Assembly: GCA_030512335.1 (NCBI GenBank)
Contig: JAULSU010000003.1
Span: 1,674,001-1,738,000, forward strand
Origin: Immersiella caudata
Lineage: Eukaryota; Ascomycota; Sordariomycetes; Sordariales; Lasiosphaeriaceae
Direction: 5' to 3'
DNA length: 64,000 bases
Shown: in pieces, positions 22,770 through 34,602 of the stretch
Layout of the letters: each line of letters begins with the position of its first letter
Position numbering within the stretch: the first letter of the stretch is position 1
The notes under the pieces: model-generated
Database searches by the model: none
What the model was told of the DNA's origin: nothing
Seen by the model: the letters and a program-made list of their open reading frames with translations, nothing else
Position numbers and translations under genes: made by a program

Positions 22770-24953
22770 CTAGTAGCCCAAGTCGATCTGCACAGGAACC
22801 TGCTGCGGCTTCTCCGGGCTTCCTCTAAAAGCCAGAGACGTCGGGGTTCCGCTTGACGGCGTGAGAGGCCGCTTGGCAGGGGTTCCGGTCGAAATGTCTG
22901 CTGACTTGACGGTGGAAAGAGGCTCCTCTGGTGGCGAGGCAACCTGCTTGGTGGCTACGGCAATAACCTCAGCGGCGGGACCCTCGGGCTCGCGCACGAG
23001 CTCGGGCGGCTCATCTGCAACGTCGGTCGACTCTCCGCGCTTAAAATCGGACTCGGTTTTTTCGTCAGACTCGTCGCTGATGATGACATTTCGATGTGCA
23101 GCGCGAGGATGTTTGGGCATCTTCGGCTGCTTGCTGAATGCTGCGGCCACAGGCGGACCAGGAAGTTTCTTCGCCTTGTTGTTTTCATCAATGGCGACGC
23201 GGATCGGAAACGTGAGCATGAAGCGCTCATTTGCCGCATCTCCGAGGTCCTCACCAAGGTCGTCATCCATTATGACATCTTCGTCAAAGTCGTCCTCTTC
23301 GTCATCCTCTTCATCGGGAATGTGCTCGTCTTCCTCATCGTCTCCAAAGTCCGGCTCGCTGCCATCGTCTTCATCAGAGTCGTACTCCTGACTCGTTCGC
23401 TTCTTGCTCGCCCATCCATTCATGCTGTGGTTTACAGCAGCCGATCGCCTAGGGCGACCAGTGGGTCCAACGGTATCACCCTGGTGCGAGTCATTCTCGC
23501 CCTGAACGCTCGTGGGTGCGCTCGGGGGTCCGTTGCTGGCATTTTCGGCATTTAACCGGGTTGGCGCTCTGATCTGGCGCCCACTTGCAGTCGTAACAGG
23601 TCCGCTGGGTTCGGCAGGAGTGTGGTTTCTGGTGTTGCGCGTGGACCGGCGGTTCGTTGAGTCCGAGTAGAAGTCTTCCTCGTCTTCGGAATACGTGTAC
23701 TTCATACGCTTCCCCCGTGTGCGACCCTCGTACAGTGACATGCCCACTTCGGGGCGCTTGAACTGTTCTTTCCGCATCTGCCTGTATTCCCTGCGACGGC
23801 GCTTCTCCTCTGTAGCCTCGAAGCGGGGAATACTGGCTGTGATCCTTTTGGCCAGAGCTTTGGCCTTGGGCCCATTGTACTGTGTCTCAAGCTTCTCGCC
23901 TAGAGCCTTGAGCTCGTCGATAGTGCCCGCGACGCTCCACCAAGTGCGCTGAGTTCCTGCGGGGTTGCTCTCGCGGTATACACGGAAGGCCGTATCATCG
24001 TTTCCTTCAATCAAGAAATAGCGGCGTTTCTCGCCATCGCTGCCCCAAGGTTGGACGCTCAACGGGATGTTGAGGTCGTCGTCGTGGCGGTTTTTGTATT
24101 GCGCGTTGATCATCGACTTGACCGCATCCGAAGAGGCCAGTGTCCATTGGACAAGAGTTCGCAGGAGTGTCAACTGTAAATACCATTTGTTAGCCGCTTG
24201 TCCCGTCAACCTGCCGCACGAAATGAAGACATACCCGCTGAACTGGTGTCATGGAACCAAAGGTTGCCGAGCCCGACAGTGGGTTCTGGCTTTCCCAGTC
24301 CTTTGCCCATTGGCCCTTGTGCGACTGAATCGCTTCCTCCAGAGCCCGGTTGTAGTGCCCCGGCCTATCGATACAACAAAGTTAGAAGGTTCAGACGTAG
24401 AAGCGCCTCTTCAGCGCCATGGGAGGGGTATAGCCCACTTGACATCTTGCTTGCGGTTCAGCAGCAAGCCCAGCAGCGCGCACAAGAATTGCTCCACGCG
24501 CTCACCGGGGATGGTATCGACAATGTCGCGCTCGAGCTCCTGCGGGCCAAAATTCGGAAGACTTTTTGGAAATGCTTCGGTAAATCGGGCACGAAACATG
24601 ACAATAAACTGGGGGGGGGGGGCAGGAAAAGTTAGACATCGCTTCCGCTAGGAAGGGCGCCGCTGCGCGCGCGACATTTCGCGTCACAGCGGCGCAAAGG
24701 CGCGAACGGGGGCGTCAACACGTACGGCAATGTCTGGATTGTCGGCAAGTACATATTCGTGAGGTGGTGAGGGGTCCCTCTTGACCTTGGGCGGCGTCGT
24801 TTCTTTGGGTTCTAACGCTGGATTTTTGTCGACCTTGTGAAAGAACTTGAGGATTCCATGCCGCTCCTCCAATTGGATATCCGATTCATCGTCTGACGGA
24901 GGCGCCGAAAGAGAAGAAATCGAAGACAACTCAGAGGAATCGTCGTCGGCCAT
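22770..24953 (-). CDS. Acidic nuclear protein with DDT/WHIM-like N-terminal region
   Basis: Exons 24953-24726, 24608-24439, 24364-24235 and 24173-22770 give 643 residues. Residues about 77-330 read like the DDT-WHIM arrangement of ISWI-partner and RSF1-like chromatin proteins: RFTEAFPKSLPNFGPQELE then LCALLGLLLNRKQ, LTLLRTLVQWTLASSDAVK, and RRYFLIEGNDDTAFRVYRE with TWWSVAGTIDELKAL. A basic stretch with a GRPRR element resembling an AT-hook and a long Asp/Glu run (about 430-480) follow, both common in chromatin-bound proteins. I infer a chromatin-remodelling accessory subunit. I cannot name the complex. Intron 1 (24609-24725) has a poly-C run next to its acceptor. Confidence 0.8.
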
Positions 24954-26743
24954 TTTTGCGGTGTTGACACAACGACAGGTTCGTGGTTGTCGTTTGTTGG
25001 TGAAGGTGGAGGGGTCTGGCAGTGGGTGGAAGGAAGGTGAGGAGCACGTTGGTGACGAAGATCGGCTGCAAGAAATTACGTACCGGCCGACAATGGGCCA
25101 AGGGCTCCCGCCTACGGTCCTAGAGAGCACGGGGAACTGAACATGATAGGTGGGTGGATTCGACTAATCTACTCAACAAACCCGTGGAATCAGCCTTCCC
25201 ATCTTGCTCAGAAAGCTTGAAACGCTGACGGGAATCTGCTCTCCAACTCTATGAACTTCGACCCCCGGCATCTAGCTGTAGTCTGTCCCCTTGCCAGGTG
25301 TTCGACTTATCGCCGCCACTACCCATTTATCACCTCTCGTGTGCCAACATAGCAATGTCACTTTGGACGTATTTGCCCCCAACAACCAAGGACCTAGCTT
25401 CAGGCTGCCAGCACGCAAGGTTCATGGGGTAGAACATGGCTGTTGTGATATATTTCTGCCGACCCCTTCATCCCCGATACCCCAACTCACCTGTCGTGGA
25501 AGTGGTAAGGTTTTCCCGTTCATTGGTTGACAGATTGTCGGTGAGGAGCTTTTGCCCGCTCCCGGAATTCCCAGCCGGCTGAAGCTCGTTATCCTCCATT
25601 CCATCTGAATCGGCATTCCCCATCTCGTTTCAGGGATGAAGCCATACCCAACATGACTGTCGCGCTTGGCAACCGTAAGAAGCTTGAGCCAACTTAGCCC
25701 ATATCACTGACTGAGGTTCTTTTTGAACTCTGATCAGGGAGGATAGTCAATCCATTTGCAGCGGATTCCGCAAAAACTGGTGCAGGCCTCGATTTCTCGA
25801 AACGTCGATGCGGTGGATCGCCCGACACAATCAGCGATTCGATTTGGCACTCACCAGGGGCCAACCCGCAAAATAAGCCAAGAGCGTGTCCTTCTCATAT
25901 TGGCACCAACAAGGACGTGGGAGAAAACTCGCGTGCCGTTGCGCATAGAGCGACCAATGTGTATGAGCTGATGGAGGTGCTCTGAGCTATTGGACTGCAC
26001 TTGCGCGAGCCACAAAGTCCCCATCTTGAGGACTTAGGGATGTGTGCGATTGATTGAGGCTGTCGCTGGGGTCGGGACGCTTGCACAATTCCACTGACCG
26101 CTTGATCAGAAAGATGGCACCCAAGCACCCTCATTCCCAGCCGGTCCCACATCACGATTGTCAATCGCGATGGACCAAACTCGTGAAATTAAAACTTCAC
26201 AAAAACATTGAAAACAGCATAGTGACTCAAATCTGTGCACATCTTTCAGGAGCACATGGTAAGCCTGTCGCATATCAGCACGCATTCATATGATGTTGGG
26301 CACCAGTAGGGAATCGAGATGGGACCTACATACGAGAGTCGTGAAGGGATCAATCCGGTGGTGTTGGCAGATATCGTCAGTCTTTACGAGTCCCTTCTCG
26401 CGTGGTTGTGAGGTGAAGGTTTCGGAGCGATTACGGTTGGTTGGTGGCTCTTGCTTTCTGCACCCACGCGGGGGGCGCGTACCGTGTGGACTACGTCTCT
26501 TGATCCTGGCCGGGCACTGTATCCACCCACTGGCGCTCCGTCAAGCCACAGAAAACTGCCACAGCCCCGCTCGTTAGGGCACTTGGAGAGAGCACACCGA
26601 ACTGGGGTTTGTGTGGCTAGTGCAGTCCACACAGAATTTCAAAATTATCTATCGTGACTTTGACTATTTCCGTCAACCTCCTTCAACCATCGAGCAGTCA
26701 ACCCAGGTCCTTATCTTCCACATTCACAGGTAGGAAGGACAAG
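24954..26743. other. Divergent promoter region (DDT/WHIM-like gene / rpl2)
   Basis: About 1.8 kb with no recognisable coding sequence. A telobox half-site lies upstream of rpl2 (separate entry). The stretch 26640-26743 is probably the rpl2 leader. Confidence 0.55.
26574..26580 (-). promoter_or_regulatory. Telobox-like element upstream of rpl2
   Basis: TTAGGGC on the plus strand reads GCCCTAA on the minus strand, matching the core recognised by Tbf1-type telomere-repeat factors, which control ribosomal protein genes in several fungi. It lies about 165 bp before the uL2 start. A single 7-mer can occur by chance. Confidence 0.4.
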
Positions 26744-27720
26744 ATGGGTCGCGTCGTAAGTTGTTTCCAGCACATTCATCATCGCCAATTGTTACCAGCG
26801 GCTTGCTCGCCGCTTCCCGACGACGAAACGGCGCGGCAGCGACGAGCAAAACCGACGAACAATCGACGAAATGGGCGAAAGAAGTTTACTGACCTGTGAT
26901 TTCCACAACTCCAGATTCGCAATCAGCGCAAGGGCCGCGGCAGCATCTTTACCGCCAACACTCGCCTCCGGAAGGCCCCCGCGAAGTTCAGGTCGCTCGA
27001 CTACTCCGAGCGCCATGGCTACATCCGTGGTGTAGTGAAGGAGATCATCCACGATCCCGGTCGCGGCGCACCCCTCGCCCGCGTTGTCTTCAACTCCCCC
27101 TACAAGTTCAAGAAGCAGAGCGAGACCTTCATCGCCAACGAGGGCATGTACACCGGCCAGTTCATCTACGCCGGAAAGAACGCCGCCCTGACCGTCGGCA
27201 ACGTCCTCCCCCTCGGCTCCGTTCCTGAGGGTACCGTCGTCTCCAACGTCGAGGAGAAGGTCGGTGACCGTGGCACTCTTGGCCGCACCTCCGGCAACTA
27301 CATCACCGTTGTCGGCCACAACCCCGATGAGGGCAAGACCCGTATCAAGCTCCCCTCCGGCGCGAAGAAGGTTGTCAGCAGCAGCGCTCGTGGTATGATC
27401 GGCATCGTTGCTGGTGGTGGTAGAACAGACAAGCCCCTCCTCAAGGCCTCGCGCGCCAAGCACAAGTTCGCCGTCAAGAGGAACCGCTGGCCCAAGACCC
27501 GTGGTGTTGCCATGAATCCCGTCGACCATCCTCACGGTGGTGTAAGTTTTGCAGCCACTCGGGAGAACAGAACGTGTCTGACATGCTGCTACAGGGTAAC
27601 CATCAACATATCGGTAAGGCCTCGACCATCTCGAGGTACGCCGCCCAGGGACAGAAGGCTGGTCTTATTGCTGCGAGAAGAACGGGTCTGCTGCGTGGTA
27701 CCCAGAAGACTAAGGATTAA
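26744..27720 (+). CDS. rpl2: 60S ribosomal protein uL2 (L2/L8)
   Basis: Exons 26744-26755, 26915-27541 and 27595-27720 give 254 residues, the exact length usual for yeast uL2. The first exon encodes only MGRV. The rest reads IRNQRKGRGSIF, HGYIRGVVKEIIHDPGRG, MNPVDHPHGGGNHQHIGKAST, all highly conserved. The HPHGGGNHQHIG segment holds the histidine near the peptidyl-transferase centre. A long first intron (159 bp) right after the start is typical of fungal ribosomal protein genes. It carries four CGACGA copies (26818-26869) that may be a splicing element. Confidence 0.98.
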
Positions 27721-28399
27721 GGCTTTCACGATTCTCATCTGGGCAGGGGTTCACGGGTTGCATTGGTCTTTGCTGCTTGGTAGTTACGGTCCTCAGGCGG
27801 ACAGGAGGGCTTGCTGTTTTTGCGAGCATCATGGCCGTAAGGGAATAAAACAAAATACCAAAAAGCAGAAAGGCGATCAGGCTGGGCGTTCGGACCGATT
27901 TGGTCATATACCGTCTTGTACGAAGGGATTCCCGGAAAACATAATGATGCAATGCCAGTGACAGTTGTCAAGTACTACAGGGTATCTAGAGTTCCCTGCG
28001 GGGATGCTCTTTCTTTGCAGAAACGGTGTAGCAGTGAACGGCGACGTCGTATGATCCACGCCGTCGAGCTATAATGCAACCATCCATGGCACCAGCTCAG
28101 CTACAAATCGAACCTCAAGCGCCTTCGATTTTCCCACATAGCGCCCAATTGCAATCCTGTGGACTTGATTCGCAATGCTCAAGACACTATTTTCCTCACC
28201 TTGCCGTAAGCCGCTTGCCAAGTCCGTTTTCTCTTGCAGCAGGTCCGCTGGAAACTGCAAGTGGATCACAGCCGATGGCGGGCAACCCACCCCCACCATC
28301 CCAACTTTGCCCCGCCCCGCGAGCTTCTTCCCAAGTAATCGCCAACAACAACACCTAAAACATTCTCGACTAGCAGCTCCTAGATATATTTCAAACGCA
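27721..28399. other. Spacer between rpl2 and ado1
   Basis: Both neighbours are on the plus strand. It holds the rpl2 3' end and the ado1 promoter. No coding content seen. Confidence 0.6.
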
Positions 28400-29868
28400 A
28401 TGGCGACAAAGGATTACAGACTCGTATGCTTGGAGAACCCTCTCCTCGGTAGGTCGCATCTTTCCCGCCCCCGCGAGGACTTTATTCAGCGTTTGAACCG
28501 TCCGGACAACCCCTCTCTGCTTCTCCATGGACGGAGATGTTGACCGCTTCCCCCATATCCGTCCGCTGCTTTCTGGGACGGAGCTGTGTCTTCTCGCTTG
28601 TGTGCTTTCCCCGTTCGAAAGGTGTTTCTCGCTCCTATTCACAAGCATCACGTTCACGTTTTCAAGGTTCGAAGCATATGTGGACCGGGCAGGGTCTAAC
28701 CCTTTTCTCCAGACATCCAAGCCGTCGGCAATGAGGCCCTCCTCGAAAAGTACGGACTCAAGGCCAACGATGCCATCCTCGCCGAGGAGAAGCACCAGGG
28801 CATCTTTGAGGACCTCCTCAACAACTATGACGCCAAGCTGATCGCCGGAGGAGCTGCCCAGAACACTGCGCGCGGTGCCCAGTACATCCTGCCCCCCAAC
28901 AGTGTCGTCTACATCGGTGGTGTTGGTGACGACAAGTACGCCGCCATCCTCCACGATGCTGTCAAGCAGGCTGGCCTCCGCGTCGAGTACCGTGTGGACC
29001 CCAAGGTCCAGACGGGTCGTTGCGGCGTCGTCATCACCGGCCACAACCGCAGCATGTGTACGGAACTGGGCGCGGCCAACCACTACGATGTTGAGCACTT
29101 GAAGAAGCCGGAGGTTTGGTCCCTGGTTGAGAATGCTGAGGCTTACTACGTTGGTGGCTACCACTTCACTGGTATGACATCGCTTCCTGAGTCTACAGAC
29201 GACCCCTGAGCTGACACAAGCAACCAGTCTGCCCTCCCGCCATCATGGAGCTCTGCAAGCTGGCCGCAGACCGCAATAAGCCGTTCATTCTCTCCCTTTC
29301 TGCCCCATTCATCTGCCAGTTCTTCAAGGATCCCCTTGACGCTTCAGCCCCCTACTGGGACTACGTGATTGGCAACGAAACCGAGGCTGCCGCCTACTCT
29401 GAGTCTCACAACCTCGGCCTCACCGACGTTAAGGAGATTGCCAAGGCCCTTGCCAACCTGCCCAAGATCAACACGCAGCGCAAGCGTGTCGCCATCATCA
29501 CCCAGGGCACCGAGCCGACCATCGTTGCTGTTCAGGGCGAGGATGCCGTCAAGGAGTATCCCGTCCACGAGATCGCCAAGGAGCAGATCTGCGATACTAA
29601 CGGCGCTGGTGACGCCTTCGCTGGCGGATTCTGCGCCGGTGTCGTTGATGGCAAGTCGCTCGATGAGAGCATTCACCTTGGACAGTGGCTCGCTCGTCTG
29701 AGCATCCAGGAACTTGGACCATCGTAAGTTGCGCTCCCCTGCCACAGATCAATAGCGCCTCACGATGTGTTTAACTCTTTTAATTCGGCTGCTCAATTTC
29801 GCTGTTCGGCTTTCGCTAACTATCAAAATAGATACCCCTTCCCCAAGCAGACTCCCCCCACTAACTAG
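28400..29868 (+). CDS. ado1: Adenosine kinase
   Basis: Exons 28400-28448, 28713-29171, 29228-29723 and 29832-29868 give 346 residues, normal for Ado1. The PfkB-family fold is clear: MATKDYRLVCLENPLLD at the N-terminus, LIAGGAAQNTARGAQ in the substrate-binding part, VVYIGGVGDDKYA, and the nucleotide/catalytic signature DTNGAGDAFAGGF with catalytic Asp near residue 298. The enzyme phosphorylates adenosine to AMP. It is cytosolic, salvages purines, and removes adenosine released by the S-adenosylmethionine methylation cycle. The first intron is long (264 bp) for this window. I saw no RNA gene in it. Confidence 0.96.
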
Positions 29869-30512
29869 GAGGCCTGGAAGGCTTCGCTTGAGTGAGAGGG
29901 TGCCAGGCGCTGCTGGCCGGCCACTCCCTTGCTATCCTTTTTCGGCGTTGGAAGGGCATTGGGCAAAAGCAGGTAAAGGAAAGGTTTCAACAACGGAGCA
30001 AAGGGTTCATTCTTGCGTGTGTGTCCGTATGTGGGAGCCCTTGGCATTTCCCAGTCAAAATTCAACTTCATGATTCCCCCTCCTATATCCTCTGGGTAAA
30101 GGTAGAGCAAGAGAGAAACAAGGGACAGAGAATACAATCTCATGAATAGAGCATGGCTATGCTGCTCTGCTTCTGGACAATTTTGTCGTGCTAGTAGGAA
30201 AATGAACGGGAGAGGAAGGAAATCCAGTCCAATCTCTGTTGTGACCCGAGTTCGACGACCTTCACAGTACCGCTGTAAACGGCAAGCCTAGGCTCGTTCT
30301 CAACATGTCAGCGATGCATAAATTCCAGATAGAATAGGCAATGACATACCGGGAGCTTACGGATGTCACGCCGATGGATCCATGTATCCATTTAAAAGGA
30401 GCATGGTCAGGCTCATCTAGCAGCAGCTAGGAGGAAGTAATGTGGTAGTTGGAAGCCACCAAGAAAGCCCGTGAAAAGAGAGAATGCTCGTTTCAGGTGC
30501 CAGTGTCGACAC
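29869..30512. other. Convergent region (ado1 / Est1-like gene 3' ends)
   Basis: Holds the 3' untranslated regions of two converging genes. The minus-strand one contains a probable intron (separate entry). No protein-coding content seen. Confidence 0.6.
30288..30349 (-). promoter_or_regulatory. Probable 3'-UTR intron of the Est1/Smg-like gene
   Basis: On the minus strand a perfect GTATGT donor, a CGCTGACAT branch point and a CCTAG acceptor bound a 62-nt segment. It starts 163 nt after the stop codon at 30513, far beyond the roughly 50-nt limit for exon-junction-dependent decay. All three signals are strong, but the splice has not been checked with RNA. Confidence 0.6.
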
Positions 30513-33500
30513 CTACTTTGGCTTCGGCTTCGTGTTCCAGTTGGCGCTCACGCCTCTACCAGAGGCCGGGTGAGGGAAAGCGAATATGGTCGGGGCAACA
30601 CCGGGGTTGCTGCCAGCTCTCGGGTCCGAGCCATCGAAAGTCTGCTGACCGCTGGCGGACCTCGGTCCGTAATCGTTGCTCCATGTATTGACCTGTGCAT
30701 GTTTCTCGAAGTCTTCAGGTGCAAAGCCCCAACCCTGGCTGTGGTCACCAGCGGCAGCGGAGGACAGTTCATATCCGGTGCCATTACCGTACGCACTCTG
30801 GGGCGCGGTGAAGCCTGGTGGCAGGCCGGGCGAATACACCGAATTCTGCACGGGCTGCTGGCTGCCAAGATAACCGAGAGATTGCTGGGAGTTTACACTC
30901 CCAGCAGATGACATAGCTTGGTAGCCGTACGCCTGTGCCTGAATCTGAACCTGAGCCATGGGTACTCCCCAAGGCGAATTCACTGGCGGGAGGCTGGAAT
31001 CGACCGCGGAGAACCCACCAGACGAGAACACTTGGTTTTTGGCCGGTTGACTACTCGCTGCAGGAAAATGGGACGGGCTCTGCTGCCAAGCACTCGATGG
31101 AGAAGCCAAAGATGACGACTTCTTGCTATGCAAGGCTCGGCCAGTGCCCGATTGGTCGTTTTGTGTTTGCAACGCACGGTCCCGAAGGGCTTGGTTTGCA
31201 AGGGCGGTCTGGGTTGCCCAATCTTGCGGGCCTTGGTATGCGTACGGAGACGTAGCATATGAGGCGCTCCGGCGAGCCAGATTTCTCGGAGATACTCTCG
31301 ATTCCTTGGTAGCGAAGTGAGCATCTTTCGGGCTGCCCGAACTCGATGGCCTAGAGTCCCAGCCATGGCTGGGACTCCGCATAGCCCCTTTATCCCGAAG
31401 AGCAAACCCGGCGGGTGCAGTGGAAACGAAGTAATTCCATGGTAAGCTTGGAAAGGTTTTGGAGGTGGCCGATCCGGGAGCAGGGCTCGTGGAGGCAGCG
31501 GCAGTGCCGAAAACCTCGTCGGCGGTTCTCGACCCCATCCCGTAGGATGCTTCCTCTTGGCGACGGGTCGACTGACTAGCTGAGCGCTCAGGGGGAACCA
31601 AGAAATCGTTGAGAATTTGGTAAAGCTGATTTTCGATCGGGAACTCGGACCCAGTAGTGGCCGGAGCCACGGCCGGAGCCATGGCGGTTGGGCGATCAGC
31701 GGTGTGTGAGTGTTGCACAGCGGGCTGATAGAATTCGCCATCATCAGAGAAGTCTTCCGAGTCCGTAACAGCAGGGGGTACTGCTTCTGACACCATCGAT
31801 GCTGGTTCCTGGGGAATTGGAACTATCCTACTAGGGGCAACGCTGGAGGTAGCAGCAGAGCCAGTGTTGGCGGAAGCCTGCGGTTCTACCATTGACGGGC
31901 TTCGAACTGTTTTGGGGCCCTTCACTCCTTCAGCGTATGAAAATACTCTGGATTCATCCGAGTACACGATGGGGAGTAAGGTGTCCGCATCCAAGCGGAT
32001 TCCGCAGACGACGGTGTCGAACATGCGTAGGTAAGCGGCAGCGTCGGTGCTGCGGTTAGCGCTTGGGACCTCATCAGCCGGAGGCTTCGGCTTCTTTTCT
32101 AGGCCGTCCATGCGCAATTGACAGCCATCGTAGATACCAGGGCCGTTCAGGCAGTTCATTCCAATGGTTTCCTCATCCTCTGGGAAAAGCCAGCCGGCTG
32201 TGGAAGATTTGGGGGCCATGGTGCCGAGAAGACCTAACACCAGACTCAGGGTATGTGCGAGGGCTTTGCACATGTTCACATAGTGCGGCTCAAGATACGA
32301 GCGGTAGTCGTTGAGATCCTTGGCGTAGTACAAGAGCCAGGTCATGTAGACGCGAAACAGGGGTAGCATGCGGTAGAAGGCTGGCGTGAACTTGTTCGGA
32401 CTCTCTTCTCCTGTTGTCGAAGCTGCGTCCAAAGCCTCCAAAGGCTTTTGCTGAGTAAAATCCTCAAGTTCCTTCGCAAGCAGTCTGGAGATGGTGTTGA
32501 TGGTCCGGACATTCAACTGAAGGACGAACTGGCAGGTTTGGGACCTTTCAACGGTCCATTCGGCCTTGATCGCCGCCTGTCCGGCGTCGTAGGCAGTGAT
32601 GTTGGTGAGGACCATTTTGAGAAGAATGTTATCGATACCGGCTTCGCCGCCAGTTTTCAGAGCCATGGCCAGACGGTGATCGACCTCGTCCTCCAACTCC
32701 TTCCTTCCGGCGAATTCTTCCCCCTGATAATAGTTTGCATGAAGCTTCACAAACCACTTCACCATCGCCTCGAGGCTGTCCTTTGCGCCGCCCCCTCCAA
32801 CTGGTTGCAGAATATCGCGGAACTCGTGCTCCAAGTTTTGCCTGGCGAGCGGCGCCGGACGTTCGCACGCTATGCAGCGATACAGGTTGTATACGATTTC
32901 AAGGTGATTCTTTGTCTCGGAGTAGATTATCGCGCACTGGTGATATCCAACCCCTGACTCCGGTATCATCTCGTTCGCCAAGGCGTAGTACGTGAGAGCT
33001 GTGTCGAAGGAGCGGTCCTTTGACCGCAACAGGGCGCGGTACCTAGACAGGTCGCCTAGATATATAAGCGTCCTGTGAAATGAAGCATTGATGTGCTCTA
33101 GAATCTCTGGCTCCGTCTTGTGGGCCGGGACGACGGCCGTTCCCGGCAGGTCGTCGAACTTGACTTTGCGCGCAACACGCTCCAGCTCTCTAAACTTGTA
33201 GGAGCCGCAGAAGCGCTGCAAGTACGTCCTGTAAAAGGACAGCGATGTCATTAAGAAGCCAACGTATTGCTTCTCCACTTTCCGCCTTGACACAACGAGG
33301 TTTGGCCCCTGAAGTCGACTGATGACTTTGCGATAGGCCTTGGTTACGTTTACATGCGTCTGCCACAGCGTCTGTTCGACCTGTCTCTCCTTGGCCGCTG
33401 CTGCGCGAATATCGACCATGATGATTTCGAGAGAGTAGAGGCGGTATCTACGAGGGTTAGCCCGGAAACCGCCGGGGTGCAACATCGAACTTACTTTGCC

Positions 33501-33867
33501 AGCCAGTCTTCCACCTTATTGAATCCAGCCATGACCGCGTCGACATCTGGCCCGGCACTCTGGATCTTCCCCAGCTCCTTGTCGATCGTGACGCGCAGCT
33601 TTCCCGCGTACCTAGGTTGATGCGGATCAGTCATTTAACTCTTCACGGTATCTCTCCTGCTCGGGTCAACGGCAGAGAAGAAGCCTCAACACACGCCTGC
33701 AGACAGGTCCGCTCCAGGTCGTAGACTCACTTCCAACTCTGATCGATCATATTCTTTGGATCGGTGGCTTCTGTCGCAGCGGCATCTGCGGTTGTCGCTC
33801 CTGCCGCAGCCGTCGTAGCCGCAAGCACTGACATGGTAGCGCTCGCGGTGTTGGCCGGAGCCGCCAT
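30513..33867 (-). CDS. Est1/Smg5-7/Ebs1-type protein (NMD or telomerase factor family)
   Basis: Exons 33867-33731, 33611-33495 and 33447-30513 give 1062 residues. After an Ala-rich start (MAAPANTASATMSVLAATTA) comes the Est1 N-terminal 14-3-3-like/TPR region. Characteristic is the stretch ISRLQGPNLVVSRRKVEKQY, FYRTYLQRFCGSY, FHRTLIYLGDLSRYRALL, YYALANEMIPESGVGYHQCA and LYRCIACERPAPLARQNLE. This is the Est1 DNA/RNA-binding-type core at about 90-450. The second half is Ser/Gln/Pro-rich and looks disordered. I see no C-terminal PIN nuclease domain, so it resembles Smg7/Ebs1 more than Smg6. The family binds phosphorylated Upf1 in nonsense-mediated decay. The gene itself has a probable 3'-UTR intron. 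Confidence 0.87.
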
Positions 33868-34602
33868 TGCTGCGGTGTTGTGATGGGGTCGAGAGCTCGC
33901 AGGCTGGCGGAGAGCGTGGAATATTATTTAAGTGTCGGTCGTGCAGCTAGGTTTGCGGGAAGCCCACGCTCAGAAACTTTGCTCACACGAACTCGAGGAA
34001 AAACCGTGGAGACGCATGCGATCCATTGGGAGGGGCGTCTCGGTTGTCGGAAGCGGCCCGTACGAAGCACATTGGAGAGGGGAAATTGAAAGTGTCTGCT
34101 ATCCTATACAGAAAACGGTCGTAAGAGGCGCAGAGCTCGTTATGCGTGGTGAACGGGATGAAGAGCCCGATTCACTCGCCAGACTTGGTGTTGGGAATCC
34201 GAGCCCACTCACACTGCCCCTCCCAATAATTCAAGCACCGCCAGCTCCCGCCGACAGCGCATTGGCCCGTGCGGCATGGCCTGAAGACCTGCCAAGCACA
34301 CCGCCAATCAACGGCCCACCTGACCCAACTTCACATGGAGAGGCAAGTAAACCAAAGCCCAAACATCGGCGACAGGATGCGGGCAAGTAAGAGATGAGTG
34401 AGAGACTACTACAAAGCTTCGTCGTTGGATATCGGGTAATTCATACGCTGCTTTACCTCCAAACAATCTAAACAACGCCCCCCGGCGGCCTGGACAGTAT
34501 AATACCTACCTACCTCAAAGACAAAGCCAGAGCGGACATTGTCTCAACCAAAGTAAATTCCTAACCACCCTTTCTCAACACATTCAAGCACCCACAGTCA
34601 GG
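33868..34602. other. Divergent promoter region (Est1-like / ZNF511-like genes)
   Basis: Lies between two facing-apart start codons. No coding content recognised. Confidence 0.6.

Noticed and set aside
26756..26914. snoRNA in the first intron of rpl2
   Set aside because: No box C (RTGATGA) and D (CTGA) pair in the right arrangement, and no H/ACA hairpins with ACA tail were seen.
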